Of a DNA stretch of 64,000 nucleotides, positions 27,548 to 36,290 are shown in pieces. The translations under genes were made by a program, and so were the position numbers. The stretch covers positions 22,852 to 86,851 of the forward strand of contig JAIUNM010000017.1 of the NCBI GenBank assembly GCA_020162035.1, given 5' to 3'. Every line of letters starts with the position of its first letter. Position 1 is the first letter of the stretch. The notes beneath the pieces were generated by a model. It was not told where the DNA came from, ran no database searches, and saw only the letters and a program-made list of their open reading frames with translations. This DNA is from Bacteroidota bacterium. GTDB lineage: Bacteria; Bacteroidota; Bacteroidia; B-17B0; Aurantibacillaceae.

Positions 27548-28990
27548 ATGATGATGAAGGAGAAAACAGCAGAGCAAGTATGGAAAGATTGCCTAGAGAT
27601 AATTAAAGATAATGTTAACCAACAAAATTTTGCAACATGGTTTCAACCCATTAAAGCAATTAAATTATCGCAAAATATTTTAACCATACAAGTTCCTTCT
27701 CAATTTTTTTATGAATGGTTAGAAGAACATTATATTACTTTAATTAAAAAAGTAATTAAAAAAGAATTAGGCGCTGAAGGAAAATTAGAATATAATATTA
27801 TAATGGATAGTTCATCTGGCAAAACAGAAAGTCCAATTACATTTAAAGTACCTAGTATTAATACTAATTTAAAAAATTCACCAGTGCAAATGCCAATTGA
27901 TATGAGTAACAATGGCATTAAAAATCCTTTTGTAATTCCAGGTTTAAAAAAAGTACAAGTAGAATCGCAATTAAATCCAAATTATAGTTTCGAAAATTTT
28001 GTTGAAGGAGATTGTAACAGATTAGCAAGAAGCGCTGGGTATGCTGTTTCTCAAAAACCAGGAGGTAATGCATTTAATCCACTTTTATTATATGGTGGAG
28101 TTGGTTTAGGTAAAACACACTTAGCTCAAGCAATAGGCATTGAGGTTAAAAAGAATTTTCCAAACAAAACAGTTCTATATGTTCAGTCAGAAAAATTTAT
28201 AACGCAATTTGTTGAAGCAACTAAAAACAATAACACAAACGATTTTATTCATTTTTATCAAATGATTGATGTGTTAATTATTGATGATGTGCAATATTTT
28301 GCTGGAAAAGAAAAAACACAAGATGTATTTTTTCACATCTTTAATCACTTACACCAATTAGGTAAACAAATTATATTAACTGCAGATAGAGCCCCTGTTG
28401 ATATACAAGGAATAGAACAACGTTTATTATCTCGTTTTAAATGGGGTTTAAGTGCAGACTTACAAGCTCCAGGTTTAGAAACCCGTATTGCAATTTTAGA
28501 TAAAAAAGTTTATAACGAAGGCATTGAGCTTCCTAAAGAAGTAAACGAATATTTAGCATATAGTATCACTTCTAATGTTAGAGAACTAGAAGGCGCTTTA
28601 ATATCATTATTAGCACAAAGTAGCTTAAACAAAAAAGTAATTACTTTAGAGTTGGCAAAAGCAATGATTGATAAATTTGTTAAAAGCACTGCTCGCGAGG
28701 TTTCTATTGATTACATACAAAAAGTTGTTTGCGATTATTTTGACTTACAAATTGACACCATGAAATCGAAAACACGTAAACGTGAAGTTGTTCAAGCTCG
28801 TCAAATTGCTATGTTCTTCGCAAAAAGTATGACAAAATCAAGCCTTGCTACAATTGGTATGCACTGCGGAGGTAAAGACCACGCAACTGTTTTACATGCT
28901 TGCCGTACTGTAAATAATTTAATGGATACCGATAAACGTTTTAAAGCTTATATTGAAGAACTTGAGAAAAAAATTAGCATAAGTAACTAA
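27548..28990 (+). CDS. dnaA: Chromosomal replication initiator protein DnaA
   Basis: DnaA opens the replication origin. Domain I (1-80) starts with AEQVWKDCLEIIKDNVNQQNFATWFQPI; a linker follows; the AAA+ domain has FNPLLLYGGVGLGKTHL with Walker A at 183-190 and LIIDDVQ (Walker B); domain IV carries the DnaA signature CGGKDHATVLHACRTV near 439-454, which binds DnaA boxes. The length of 480 is normal. Three in-frame ATGs open the gene and I keep the first. A strong terminator follows the stop. dnaN is not adjacent, and no origin was recognised in the window. Confidence 0.97.
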   Translation: MMMKEKTAEQVWKDCLEIIKDNVNQQNFATWFQPIKAIKLSQNILTIQVPSQFFYEWLEEHYITLIKKVIKKELGAEGKLEYNIIMDSSSGKTESPITFKVPSINTNLKNSPVQMPIDMSNNGIKNPFVIPGLKKVQVESQLNPNYSFENFVEGDCNRLARSAGYAVSQKPGGNAFNPLLLYGGVGLGKTHLAQAIGIEVKKNFPNKTVLYVQSEKFITQFVEATKNNNTNDFIHFYQMIDVLIIDDVQYFAGKEKTQDVFFHIFNHLHQLGKQIILTADRAPVDIQGIEQRLLSRFKWGLSADLQAPGLETRIAILDKKVYNEGIELPKEVNEYLAYSITSNVRELEGALISLLAQSSLNKKVITLELAKAMIDKFVKSTAREVSIDYIQKVVCDYFDLQIDTMKSKTRKREVVQARQIAMFFAKSMTKSSLATIGMHCGGKDHATVLHACRTVNNLMDTDKRFKAYIEELEKKISISN

Positions 28991-29006
28991 TTAGTGTTTA
29001 TAACAC

Positions 29007-29040
29007 AAAGCCCTTCAAAAAAAAATTGAAGGGCTTTTTT
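29007..29040 (+). terminator. Rho-independent terminator after dnaA
   Basis: An inverted repeat (29007-29018 with 29026-29037; core AGCCCTTCAA/TTGAAGGGCT) with an A-rich loop is followed by a T6 run. It starts 17 nt after the dnaA stop and lies 25 nt before the next gene's TTG start. Confidence 0.9.
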
Positions 29041-29064
29041 ATTAGCTTTAACAAAAACATTTTT

Positions 29065-30372
29065 TTGAAAAAAGTTTTAATTATATCTTATTATTGGCCT
29101 CCAAGCGGAGGTGCAGGAGTGCAACGCTGGTTAAAATTTGTAAAATATTTACCTCAAAACAATTGGCAACCCCATATTTATACTGCACTTAACGGCGAAA
29201 TGCCTGTTATAGATGATAGTTTACAAAAAGACATTCCACCCGAAGCCATAATAATTAAACAACCCATTTGGGAACCCTATTCTATTTACAAAAAATTTAC
29301 TGGCAAAAAAAAATCAGAAAAAATAAATGCATCATTTTTAAATGAAGGAAAAAAAACAGGATTGCTTCAAAAAATAAGCGTTTGGATTAGAGGCAATTTT
29401 TTTATACCAGATGCACGAAAATTTTGGATTAAACCTAGTACTAAATTTTTACAAACTTACATACAAAAAAACAAAATAGAATATATCATAAGTTCTGGGC
29501 CTCCACACAGCATGCATTTAATTGCCTTAAATTTAAAACTGCTTAATCCAAATTTAAAATGGATTGCAGATTTTAGAGACCCTTGGACAAATATTGATTT
29601 TTACTCGAAACTTATGCTTACAAGGCATTCAAATAAAAAGCATCATAAGTTAGAAAAAACAGTACTAAAAAATGCAAACTGCATAATAAGTATTGGACAA
29701 CAAATGAATAATGAATTTGTTGAAATGTATAAAAACATAGGAGGTAAAAATTTTGAAAAATTTAAAATAATAACAAACGGATACGATGAATCAGACTTGC
29801 CTAATTTTGAAGTAGAAAAAGACACGAAGTTTAGCATTGCTCATGTTGGCACATTAGTTAAAGATAGGAACCCTACTATTTTATGGAAAGTGTTAAACAA
29901 ACTAATAAACGAAAACAAACATTTTGAAAAACAATTACAAATAAAATTAGTAGGTAAGGTAGATATTTTTGTAAACGAAGAAATAGCAAAATACAATTTA
30001 ACTAAATATGTAAAAAAAATAGATTATCTACCACACAATGAAGTAATAATTGAACAGAAAAAAAGTAAAATACTTTTACTATTAGTTAATAATACTGCAA
30101 ATGCAAAAGGAATTTTAACTGGTAAACTTTTCGAATATTTAATGGCAGATGTTCCAATAATTGCAATAGGGCCTGAAGATGGTGATTTAGCAAATATTTT
30201 AAATGAAACAAACGCTGGAAAAATAAGTGGCTTTAACAACGAAATACAATTAGAGAAAAATATTTTAAATACTTTTAATAATACTATAGAGTTAAATCAA
30301 ACAAAAATGATTACAAAATATAGTAGAGAATCGCTAACTAAAGATTTAGTTCAAATTTTAAATGAATTATAG
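29065..30372 (+). CDS. Glycosyltransferase, GT4-like (GT-B fold), TTG start
   Basis: 435 residues. The N terminus KKVLIISYYWPPSGGAGVQRWLKFVKYLP is a strong family opening for Bacteroidota glycosyltransferases, so I take the TTG at 29065-29067 as the start (giving MKKVLII). An upstream in-frame TTG at 29026 lies inside the dnaA terminator and would add residues unlike the family. The middle has SSGPPHSMHL and WIADFRDPWTN; the C-terminal Rossmann half has FSIAHVGTLVKDRNP and LTGKLFEYLMADVPIIAIGPEDGDLA, where nucleotide-sugar phosphates bind. The acceptor is unknown; envelope polysaccharide synthesis is likely. Confidence 0.83.
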   Translation: MKKVLIISYYWPPSGGAGVQRWLKFVKYLPQNNWQPHIYTALNGEMPVIDDSLQKDIPPEAIIIKQPIWEPYSIYKKFTGKKKSEKINASFLNEGKKTGLLQKISVWIRGNFFIPDARKFWIKPSTKFLQTYIQKNKIEYIISSGPPHSMHLIALNLKLLNPNLKWIADFRDPWTNIDFYSKLMLTRHSNKKHHKLEKTVLKNANCIISIGQQMNNEFVEMYKNIGGKNFEKFKIITNGYDESDLPNFEVEKDTKFSIAHVGTLVKDRNPTILWKVLNKLINENKHFEKQLQIKLVGKVDIFVNEEIAKYNLTKYVKKIDYLPHNEVIIEQKKSKILLLLVNNTANAKGILTGKLFEYLMADVPIIAIGPEDGDLANILNETNAGKISGFNNEIQLEKNILNTFNNTIELNQTKMITKYSRESLTKDLVQILNEL

Positions 30373-30389
30373 AAATCAACTTTAATAAA

Positions 30390-30397
30390 TACATTTA
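30390..30397 (+). promoter_or_regulatory. Possible -7 element upstream of the 30425/30489 reading frames
   Basis: TACATTTA fits the TAnnTTTA variant seen before other genes here. It lies 27 nt before the ATG at 30425 and 91 nt before the ATG at 30489. The element is weak and no -33 match is clear. Confidence 0.25.
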
Positions 30398-30424
30398 AAT
30401 AATTAGTTTAATTAATTGATAATC

Positions 30425-30538
30425 ATGCATATAAAACTTTTTATTTATTATATAATTTCATTTATTTTTCTTATATTAGTTAGCTGTAATGAAAAGTCAA
30501 ATTATTTACATCCTTTTAGGCTTATTATTTATTACTAA
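30425..30538 (+). other. Short reading frame with lipoprotein signal peptide, overlapping the next gene
   Basis: This 37-codon frame starts at an ATG and opens with a signal sequence: two basic residues (His2, Lys4), a long hydrophobic core, and the lipobox LVSC at 18-21 followed by NEKS. It then runs out of frame through the start of the gene at 30489 and stops at 30538. It could be a very small lipoprotein, the remnant of a decayed lipoprotein gene, or chance in AT-rich DNA. The quality of the lipobox is why I list it. Confidence 0.3.
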
Positions 30539-30974
30539 TGTAATAATTGCTCAATCAGATTGTTCATTTACAAATGATACTATATTTATTGTTGAACAAA
30601 ACAAAACTTTATCAGGTAAAAGCATAAAAACAAATTTTAAAAATAACAGCGAGTTTAAAATTATAAAAGTTGATGATGGAAAATTTTACATTCAATTATC
30701 AGTAACAGAAAATTTATATTTTGATAAAAAAGATAATTTAGAATTAGAATCTAATGGTAAAAGTATTCTTTTTAAAAATGTTCTTCATCAACAATTAAAT
30801 AAATACACCGGACTTTACGTAGTTGAAATTTGGAAAAATTACATTGCTACATTAAAAGACGAAGGCTTAACATCAATAACATTTAATAAAGCAAAAACAA
30901 AATTTTATAAAAGCGATAGTAAAGCAGTAAAACAAATTGCAAACTGTTTTTATAATGAAACAAACACTAAATAA
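30489..30974 (+). CDS. Small secreted protein of unknown function
   Basis: 161 residues with a signal peptide (MKSQIIYILLGLLFITNVIIAQS). The mature part begins DCSFTNDTIFIV and is built of alternating strands (NNSEFKIIKVDDGKFYIQLSVTENLYF, GLTSITFNKAKTKFYK). Two cysteines (about 26 and 154) could pair. I do not recognise a family. It is 13 nt upstream of the TerB-ABC gene and probably cotranscribed with it, so it may be an envelope partner of that transporter. The start region overlaps the lipoprotein-like frame at 30425. Confidence 0.65.
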   Translation: MKSQIIYILLGLLFITNVIIAQSDCSFTNDTIFIVEQNKTLSGKSIKTNFKNNSEFKIIKVDDGKFYIQLSVTENLYFDKKDNLELESNGKSILFKNVLHQQLNKYTGLYVVEIWKNYIATLKDEGLTSITFNKAKTKFYKSDSKAVKQIANCFYNETNTK

Positions 30975-30987
30975 TAAAATTTAAAAA

Positions 30988-33900
30988 ATGAGTGAACGAA
31001 TACTAAGAGCCCTAATGCAAATGTTTTCTATTATTGCAAAAGTTGATGGCATTAATAGTACAGGAAGACAAATTGTTGAATCTTTTTTAAAGCAACAATT
31101 AAGTGCAGAACAAGTTGCAACCTATCTTAAAATTTTTGACGAATTTATAGAATCCAGTCAAGCGGCTAGTAAAAAGAAAGAAGGCGCAGCTAAACGCACC
31201 TCTTTAAACTCAGTTAAAGTTTTAAAAATATGTACGCAAATTAATCAAGAATTAGAGCAACCACAAAAAGTGATTGTATTAGTTCGTTTATTAGAATTTA
31301 TACATTCAAGTAACGAAATTAGTGAACAAGAAAACGAATTTGTATTAACAGTTGCTGATACATTTAACATTCCTCACGAAGAATTTTTAGCGTTAAAATC
31401 ATTTGTAGAAGATCAACAAGAAATTGTACCTAACAGTAGTAATATTTTAGTAATAAATAATACAGAAAATGGGTACAACAATACTTGTAAACATATATTT
31501 TGTGATGCATTAACAAACGATGTTCGTATAATTCAAATACAAAGTGTTGCAATGTATGTGTTAAGAATATACGGCAATACCGAACTTCAACTTAATGGTC
31601 AAATTATTTCAAAAGAACGCGTTCACATTTTTACACCAGGTTCATCAATACGTAACAGTAAAATTAAACCTATATATTATAGCGATGTTATTGGCAGATT
31701 TTTGAGCGATGAAAACCAACTTAAAATTACATTTGAAGCTAAACATTTAGAATATAAATTTAAAGGTGGTAAATTAGGGTTAAGAGATGTAAATATTAAC
31801 GAAGAAAGTGGAAAGTTAATAGGCATAATGGGTGGTTCTGGTGCTGGAAAATCAACATTATTAAATGTATTAAACGGTAACGAAATTCCAAGCGCAGGTG
31901 CAGTTACAATTAATGGAAAAAATATTCATACTGAACGCGATTTAATTGAAGGTGTAGTTGGACACGTTAGTCAAGATGATTTACTTATTGAAGAATTAAC
32001 TGTATTTCAAAATCTTTTTTATAATGCTAAACTATGTTTTGGAAATTTACCAGATGATGAAATTGAAAAAAGATGTAATGCATTGTTAGCAGATATTGGA
32101 TTAAGTGAAACACGTCATTTAAAAGTAGGATCGCCATTAGAGAAAACAATATCTGGAGGGCAACGTAAACGTTTAAATATATCGTTAGAATTAATTAGAG
32201 AACCTTCTGTTTTATTTGTAGATGAACCAACATCTGGTTTATCAAGTAGAGATTCGGAAAACATAATGGATCTTTTAAAAGAATTAGCTTTAAAAGGAAA
32301 ATTAATTTTTGTTGTTATACATCAACCATCAAGCGACATTTATAAAATGTTTGATAAATTAATGATTCTTGACGTTGGTGGTTATCCAATTTACTATGGT
32401 AATCCTGTAGATGCAGTTAGTTACTTTAAACGATTAGTTAATCATGTAAATTCAGAAGAGGCCGAATGTTGGAATTGTGGTAATGTTAATCCGGAACAAA
32501 TTTTTAATATAATAGAAAGCAAAGTATTAGATGAGTATGGAAATTTAACATATACAAGAAAAAACACACCTGTTGAATGGAACACACATTATAAAGAATT
32601 AATTGAAAAAAACATTCACTCAGAAAAAAAACACACAAGCATACCTGAAGCAATTTTTAAAATTCCAAATAAAATTAAACAGTTTAAGGTGTTTTTAACG
32701 CGTGATGTAAAAAGTAAATTAACTAATACTCAATATTTATTAATTAATTTTATTGAAGCACCTCTCTTGGCATTTATTCTTGCGTTTTTAGTAAGATATT
32801 TTAATACAGATGTTGATACAGGTAAAGGTTATATTTTTAGAGAAAATGAAAACGTGCCTGCATACATTTTTATGTCGGTTGTTGTTGCTTTATTTATTGG
32901 TTTAACTGTAAGTGCCGAAGAAATTATTAGAGATAGAAAAATACGAAAGCGAGAATCATTTTTAAATTTAAGTAAAGGCAGTTATTTATGGAGTAAAATT
33001 ATAATTATGTTTGTATTATCTGCAATACAAACTATATCATTTGTAATAGTTGGTAACTCTGTATTAGGATTAAAAGGCATGTACTGCGATTATTGGTTGG
33101 TTTTGTTTACAACAAGTTGCTTTGCTAATATGTTAGGTTTAAATATATCTAGCGCATTTAACAGTGCGGTTACAATTTATATTTTAATTCCATTTTTAAT
33201 TATTCCGCAATTGTTATTAGCTGGTGTTGTTGTTAAGTTTGATAAATTAAATCCTGTGTTAGCTAAACAAGGCGCAGTACCAATGGTAGGCGAAGCTATG
33301 GCAAGTAGATGGGCTTATGAGGCTTTAGCTGTTAATCAATTTAAAGACAATAAATTTGAAAAACATTTTTATAAATACGATAAAAGTATAAGTGTTGCTA
33401 GTTATAAAAAGAATTTTTGGAAAGCTAAAATTCAAAATAAATTAAGTAAAATAGAATCTGGTTACAAAGATGGTAAAACCAATAAAGACTTTGAAGGTGA
33501 TATTTTGTTATTAAAAAATGAAATAGGAAAAGAATTAAAAATTTTAAAAGGTATTAAATGTGAAGTTTATGATAAAATAAACGTTCAAGATTTTAATGCA
33601 GAAGTAAGCAAAGGTATTTTTAATTACTTAAAATTAGTAAATGATAAATACATTGCAATTGAAAATAAAGCACGCAAAGAAAGTGATGATTTAACTACAA
33701 AATTAAAAGGTAAATTTGATATCGTTCAATTACGCGATGATTACGAAAATGAAAACCTAAGTCAATTAGTTAAAAATGCAACTAATTTAACTGGCGAAAA
33801 TTGTTTAGAAAAAGATGGAAGATTAATACAAATTAACGATCCAATTTTTTGCGACCCAACAGAATCAAATATTGGCAGAGGGCATTTTTATGCGCCACGC

Positions 33901-34059
33901 AAAAAAGTTTTTGGTTCGTTTTATTCAACCTTTTGGGTAAACATATCGGTAATTTGGTTAATGAGTTTAAGTTTAATTATTACTTTATATTTTGATGTAT
34001 TTAAAAAAGTATTAGATAGCTTTGAAATTTTATTTTCAAAATTTAAAAAGAAAAAATAA
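30988..34059 (+). CDS. TerB-like / ABCG-type ABC transporter fusion (ATPase plus permease)
   Basis: 1023 residues. The N-terminal part (about 1-140) is helical and TerB-like, with two similar acidic helical repeats. About 160-245 is beta-rich and could be FHA-like. The nucleotide-binding domain follows (about 250-475): Walker A GGSGAGKST near 281, SQDD Q-loop region, signature SGGQRKR and Walker B LFVDEPTSGL. A CWNCG pair lies after it. Six hydrophobic helices of an ABC-2 permease (about 575-790 and at the C terminus) are split by a large hydrophilic loop (about 790-975). ATPase-first order resembles ABCG half-transporters. Substrate unknown. It sits between a small secreted protein and an outer-membrane protein. 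Confidence 0.8.
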   Translation: MSERILRALMQMFSIIAKVDGINSTGRQIVESFLKQQLSAEQVATYLKIFDEFIESSQAASKKKEGAAKRTSLNSVKVLKICTQINQELEQPQKVIVLVRLLEFIHSSNEISEQENEFVLTVADTFNIPHEEFLALKSFVEDQQEIVPNSSNILVINNTENGYNNTCKHIFCDALTNDVRIIQIQSVAMYVLRIYGNTELQLNGQIISKERVHIFTPGSSIRNSKIKPIYYSDVIGRFLSDENQLKITFEAKHLEYKFKGGKLGLRDVNINEESGKLIGIMGGSGAGKSTLLNVLNGNEIPSAGAVTINGKNIHTERDLIEGVVGHVSQDDLLIEELTVFQNLFYNAKLCFGNLPDDEIEKRCNALLADIGLSETRHLKVGSPLEKTISGGQRKRLNISLELIREPSVLFVDEPTSGLSSRDSENIMDLLKELALKGKLIFVVIHQPSSDIYKMFDKLMILDVGGYPIYYGNPVDAVSYFKRLVNHVNSEEAECWNCGNVNPEQIFNIIESKVLDEYGNLTYTRKNTPVEWNTHYKELIEKNIHSEKKHTSIPEAIFKIPNKIKQFKVFLTRDVKSKLTNTQYLLINFIEAPLLAFILAFLVRYFNTDVDTGKGYIFRENENVPAYIFMSVVVALFIGLTVSAEEIIRDRKIRKRESFLNLSKGSYLWSKIIIMFVLSAIQTISFVIVGNSVLGLKGMYCDYWLVLFTTSCFANMLGLNISSAFNSAVTIYILIPFLIIPQLLLAGVVVKFDKLNPVLAKQGAVPMVGEAMASRWAYEALAVNQFKDNKFEKHFYKYDKSISVASYKKNFWKAKIQNKLSKIESGYKDGKTNKDFEGDILLLKNEIGKELKILKGIKCEVYDKINVQDFNAEVSKGIFNYLKLVNDKYIAIENKARKESDDLTTKLKGKFDIVQLRDDYENENLSQLVKNATNLTGENCLEKDGRLIQINDPIFCDPTESNIGRGHFYAPRKKVFGSFYSTFWVNISVIWLMSLSLIITLYFDVFKKVLDSFEILFSKFKKKK

Positions 34060-34111
34060 TTGATTAATTTTTATATTAAAGCTTATTGTTTAATTGTTAA
34101 AAATGAATGTT

Positions 34112-34752
34112 ATGAAAAAAATATTATTCAAGTTTTTATTTTTTTATGTCCATTTATAACATTTGGACAACAAAACATTAATATAAAAAGCATTAATCGT
34201 AATTCAATTTATTTTGAAGCTTTTGGGCAAGGTTTATACAATTCTATTTCATTTGATAGAATTAATTCAATTAACAAAAACATTAAAACTTCATTCAGTG
34301 CTGGTTTAACACTAGTTCCAACATCAGAACTTTGTGTAGTAGGAATTCCAGCTTCATACAACTATTTGTTTGGAAAAAACAATCATCATTTAGAACTAGG
34401 CTTAGGCATAACTGCAATGTATTTAAGGCAAAATAAATTAACTGTTTCTGAAGGTGTAACAGATTTAAATGGTAACACTCAAATAAATAATTATATTGGC
34501 TATCAAAATAATTTTTATTCTTATTTCACTCCAAAAATTGGATATCGCTTTCAAAAAAATGACGGGGGGCTTTTTCTGAGATTAACTTTAACACCATCAA
34601 TTGCTGGTATTAATAGTATTGGAGGAACACAAGGTGGTAATTTAATAAAGCATGACCGCGAAACTCAATATTTTAAATCTGCTGCTTTTTTTGAGCCTTA
34701 TAAAATTTTTCCTTGGGCTGGAATAAGTATTGGATGGACACTTAAAAATTAA
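34112..34752 (+). CDS. Outer-membrane beta-barrel-like protein with apparent one-base frameshift in the signal peptide
   Basis: The body of the gene, about 34146-34752, reads LCPFITFGQQNINIKS and then strands typical of an outer-membrane barrel (GLYNSISFDRIN, HHLELGLGITAMYL, FTPKIGYRFQKNDGGLFLRLTLTPS, ending AGISIGWTLKN). No good start exists in that frame; it can only begin at a TTG at 34060 directly after the transporter stop. In the next frame ATGs at 34103 and 34112 open a signal peptide, MKKILFKFLFF, which stops soon after. Adding one T to the T7 run at 34139-34145 joins the two into a perfect signal peptide ending FGQQ. So the gene is either phase-variable, decayed, or affected by a sequencing error. 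Confidence 0.6.
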
Positions 34753-35252
34753 ACCAAGTAAACTTCTTCTTTACCCGTTTTGCTAAAATCTGCTTCAATA
34801 TGATTTTGTAAAGTTGTGCTTAATCTTAAGCCCACAAAATCTGCTTTTACAGGGAAATTTGTATGACTTCTATCTACTAAAACAACAGTATTTAATTTTT
34901 TTAAAGGTTGATTTAAAAATAATTTTACGGCATACATTAACGTTTTTCCGCTATTTAAAACATCATCAACTAAAATTATAATTTTGTTATTTGCTTTTTT
35001 TAAATCTAAAGACAATTCAACATCATCTTTCCAAGGGTTTTGTTTGTTTAATGTTAATTTAGCTAATGTGAATTTAATTTTTGAAATTTCAGTTAATTTT
35101 TTAACTAAAATAGTAGCAAATTTATAACCATTACCTTCAATACCAACAACAATAATTTCTTTTTCATTAAAATTATTTTCAAAAATTTCAAAAGCAATTC
35201 TATTAATCTTTTGTTGAATTTGTTGTGTACTTAATATTTTTACTTTACTCAT
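34749..35252 (-). CDS. Phosphoribosyltransferase, PyrR-like
   Basis: 167 residues of type I phosphoribosyltransferase fold. The PRPP loop is ILVDDVLNSGKT (93-104). KFTLAKLTLNKQNPWKDDVELSLDL and VVLVDRSHTNFPVKADFVGLRLSTT match PyrR, which in Firmicutes is both a uracil phosphoribosyltransferase and an attenuation regulator of pyr operons. Whether this one binds RNA is not shown; no pyr genes are nearby. A plain uracil or hypoxanthine transferase is the alternative. The stop overlaps the converging barrel gene by four bases, and it lies 21 nt downstream of dapA. Confidence 0.82.
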   Translation of the reverse strand: MSKVKILSTQQIQQKINRIAFEIFENNFNEKEIIVVGIEGNGYKFATILVKKLTEISKIKFTLAKLTLNKQNPWKDDVELSLDLKKANNKIIILVDDVLNSGKTLMYAVKLFLNQPLKKLNTVVLVDRSHTNFPVKADFVGLRLSTTLQNHIEADFSKTGKEEVYLV

Positions 35253-35273
35253 TTTATAACAAAAATCTAATTA

Positions 35274-36155
35274 TTAAATTGATTTAATTAACACATCAAT
35301 TTTTTGTTTAACCTCTTGTTTAGGCTCTACCAAAGGTAATCTAACATAAGATTTACAAATATTTAATTTACTTAATGTATATTTAATTCCACCAGGGTTT
35401 CCATCAGCAAACAATTGATCTATTAAATCTATTAATGAATAATGAAGATTTTGTGCTTTTTCAAATTTGTTTTTTAAAGCCAAGTTAACCATTTCGCTGT
35501 AAATTTTCGGATGCGAATTTGCAACAACAGAAATTACTCCAACTGCACCAGCTGCAATTAATGGTAGTGTTAAAGCGTCATCGCCACTTATTACCATAAA
35601 ATCTTTTGGTTTATTTTTAATTACTTTCATTATTTGCTCAACATTTCCACTTGCTTCTTTTGTTGCAACAATGTTTTTAAAATCTTTAGCAATTTTTATT
35701 TGTGTTTCCCATGTAACATTACTACCGGTTCTTCCGGGCACATTGTATAAAATTATATCTTTTTTAGTTGAATTAGCAACTGCTTTATAATGTTGGTAAT
35801 ACCCTTCTTGATTTGGTTTATTATAATAAGGCGCAACAGATAAAATTGCCTCAAAGTCTTTTAAATCTGTTTTTTTAATTTGTTCAACTACTTCTAATGT
35901 ATTATTACCTCCTATGCCTAACACTAATGGTAATTCTTTATTATTTGCTTTAACAACAGTATCAATAACTATTTTCTTCTCGTCTTTAGTAAGCGTAACA
36001 CTTTCGCCTGTTGTACCTAATACAACAATGTAATCAACTTTTCCATTATGTAAATGCTTAACTAGTTTTTTTAATGCATCAACATCAACCTCACCTGTTT
36101 TTGTAAATGGCGTAACAATAGCAACTCCTGTACCTATTAATTTTTTATTTCTCAT
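35274..36155 (-). CDS. dapA: 4-hydroxy-tetrahydrodipicolinate synthase
   Basis: DapA condenses pyruvate with aspartate semialdehyde in lysine/diaminopimelate synthesis. It is a TIM barrel of 293 residues. GTTGES (47-52) binds the substrate carboxylate; Tyr137 in YNVPGRTG and the Schiff-base Lys166 in TKEASGN are present. All catalytic residues are intact. Its pathway partner aspartate kinase is at 42090, not adjacent. The pyrR-like gene follows after 21 nt. Confidence 0.95.
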   Translation of the reverse strand: MRNKKLIGTGVAIVTPFTKTGEVDVDALKKLVKHLHNGKVDYIVVLGTTGESVTLTKDEKKIVIDTVVKANNKELPLVLGIGGNNTLEVVEQIKKTDLKDFEAILSVAPYYNKPNQEGYYQHYKAVANSTKKDIILYNVPGRTGSNVTWETQIKIAKDFKNIVATKEASGNVEQIMKVIKNKPKDFMVISGDDALTLPLIAAGAVGVISVVANSHPKIYSEMVNLALKNKFEKAQNLHYSLIDLIDQLFADGNPGGIKYTLSKLNICKSYVRLPLVEPKQEVKQKIDVLIKSI

Positions 36156-36268
36156 AATTTCAAATCTAAATTACACATTTTTAAAATTAGAATAATAAAT
36201 TTGTTAAAAAATAACCTTTTTAACGATTAAATAAGTCCTTTTAACTATAAACATTTGATTTTAACGTA

Positions 36269-36276
36269 TAAATTTA
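36269..36276 (+). promoter_or_regulatory. TAAATTTA element before the STAS-like gene
   Basis: TAAATTTA, palindromic and like those before tyrS, the 5'-nucleotidase pair and the genes at 50951 and 60995, lies 15 nt before the TTG start at 36291. Because it is palindromic it could serve either strand of this divergent gap. Confidence 0.3.
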
Positions 36277-36290
36277 CATTCTTTGTGTAA

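Noticed and set aside
34060..34111. TTG at 34060 as the true start of the barrel protein
   Set aside because: The resulting N terminus (INFYIKAYCLIVKNECYEK) is no signal peptide, whereas one base of shift gives a perfect one; a frameshift explains it better.
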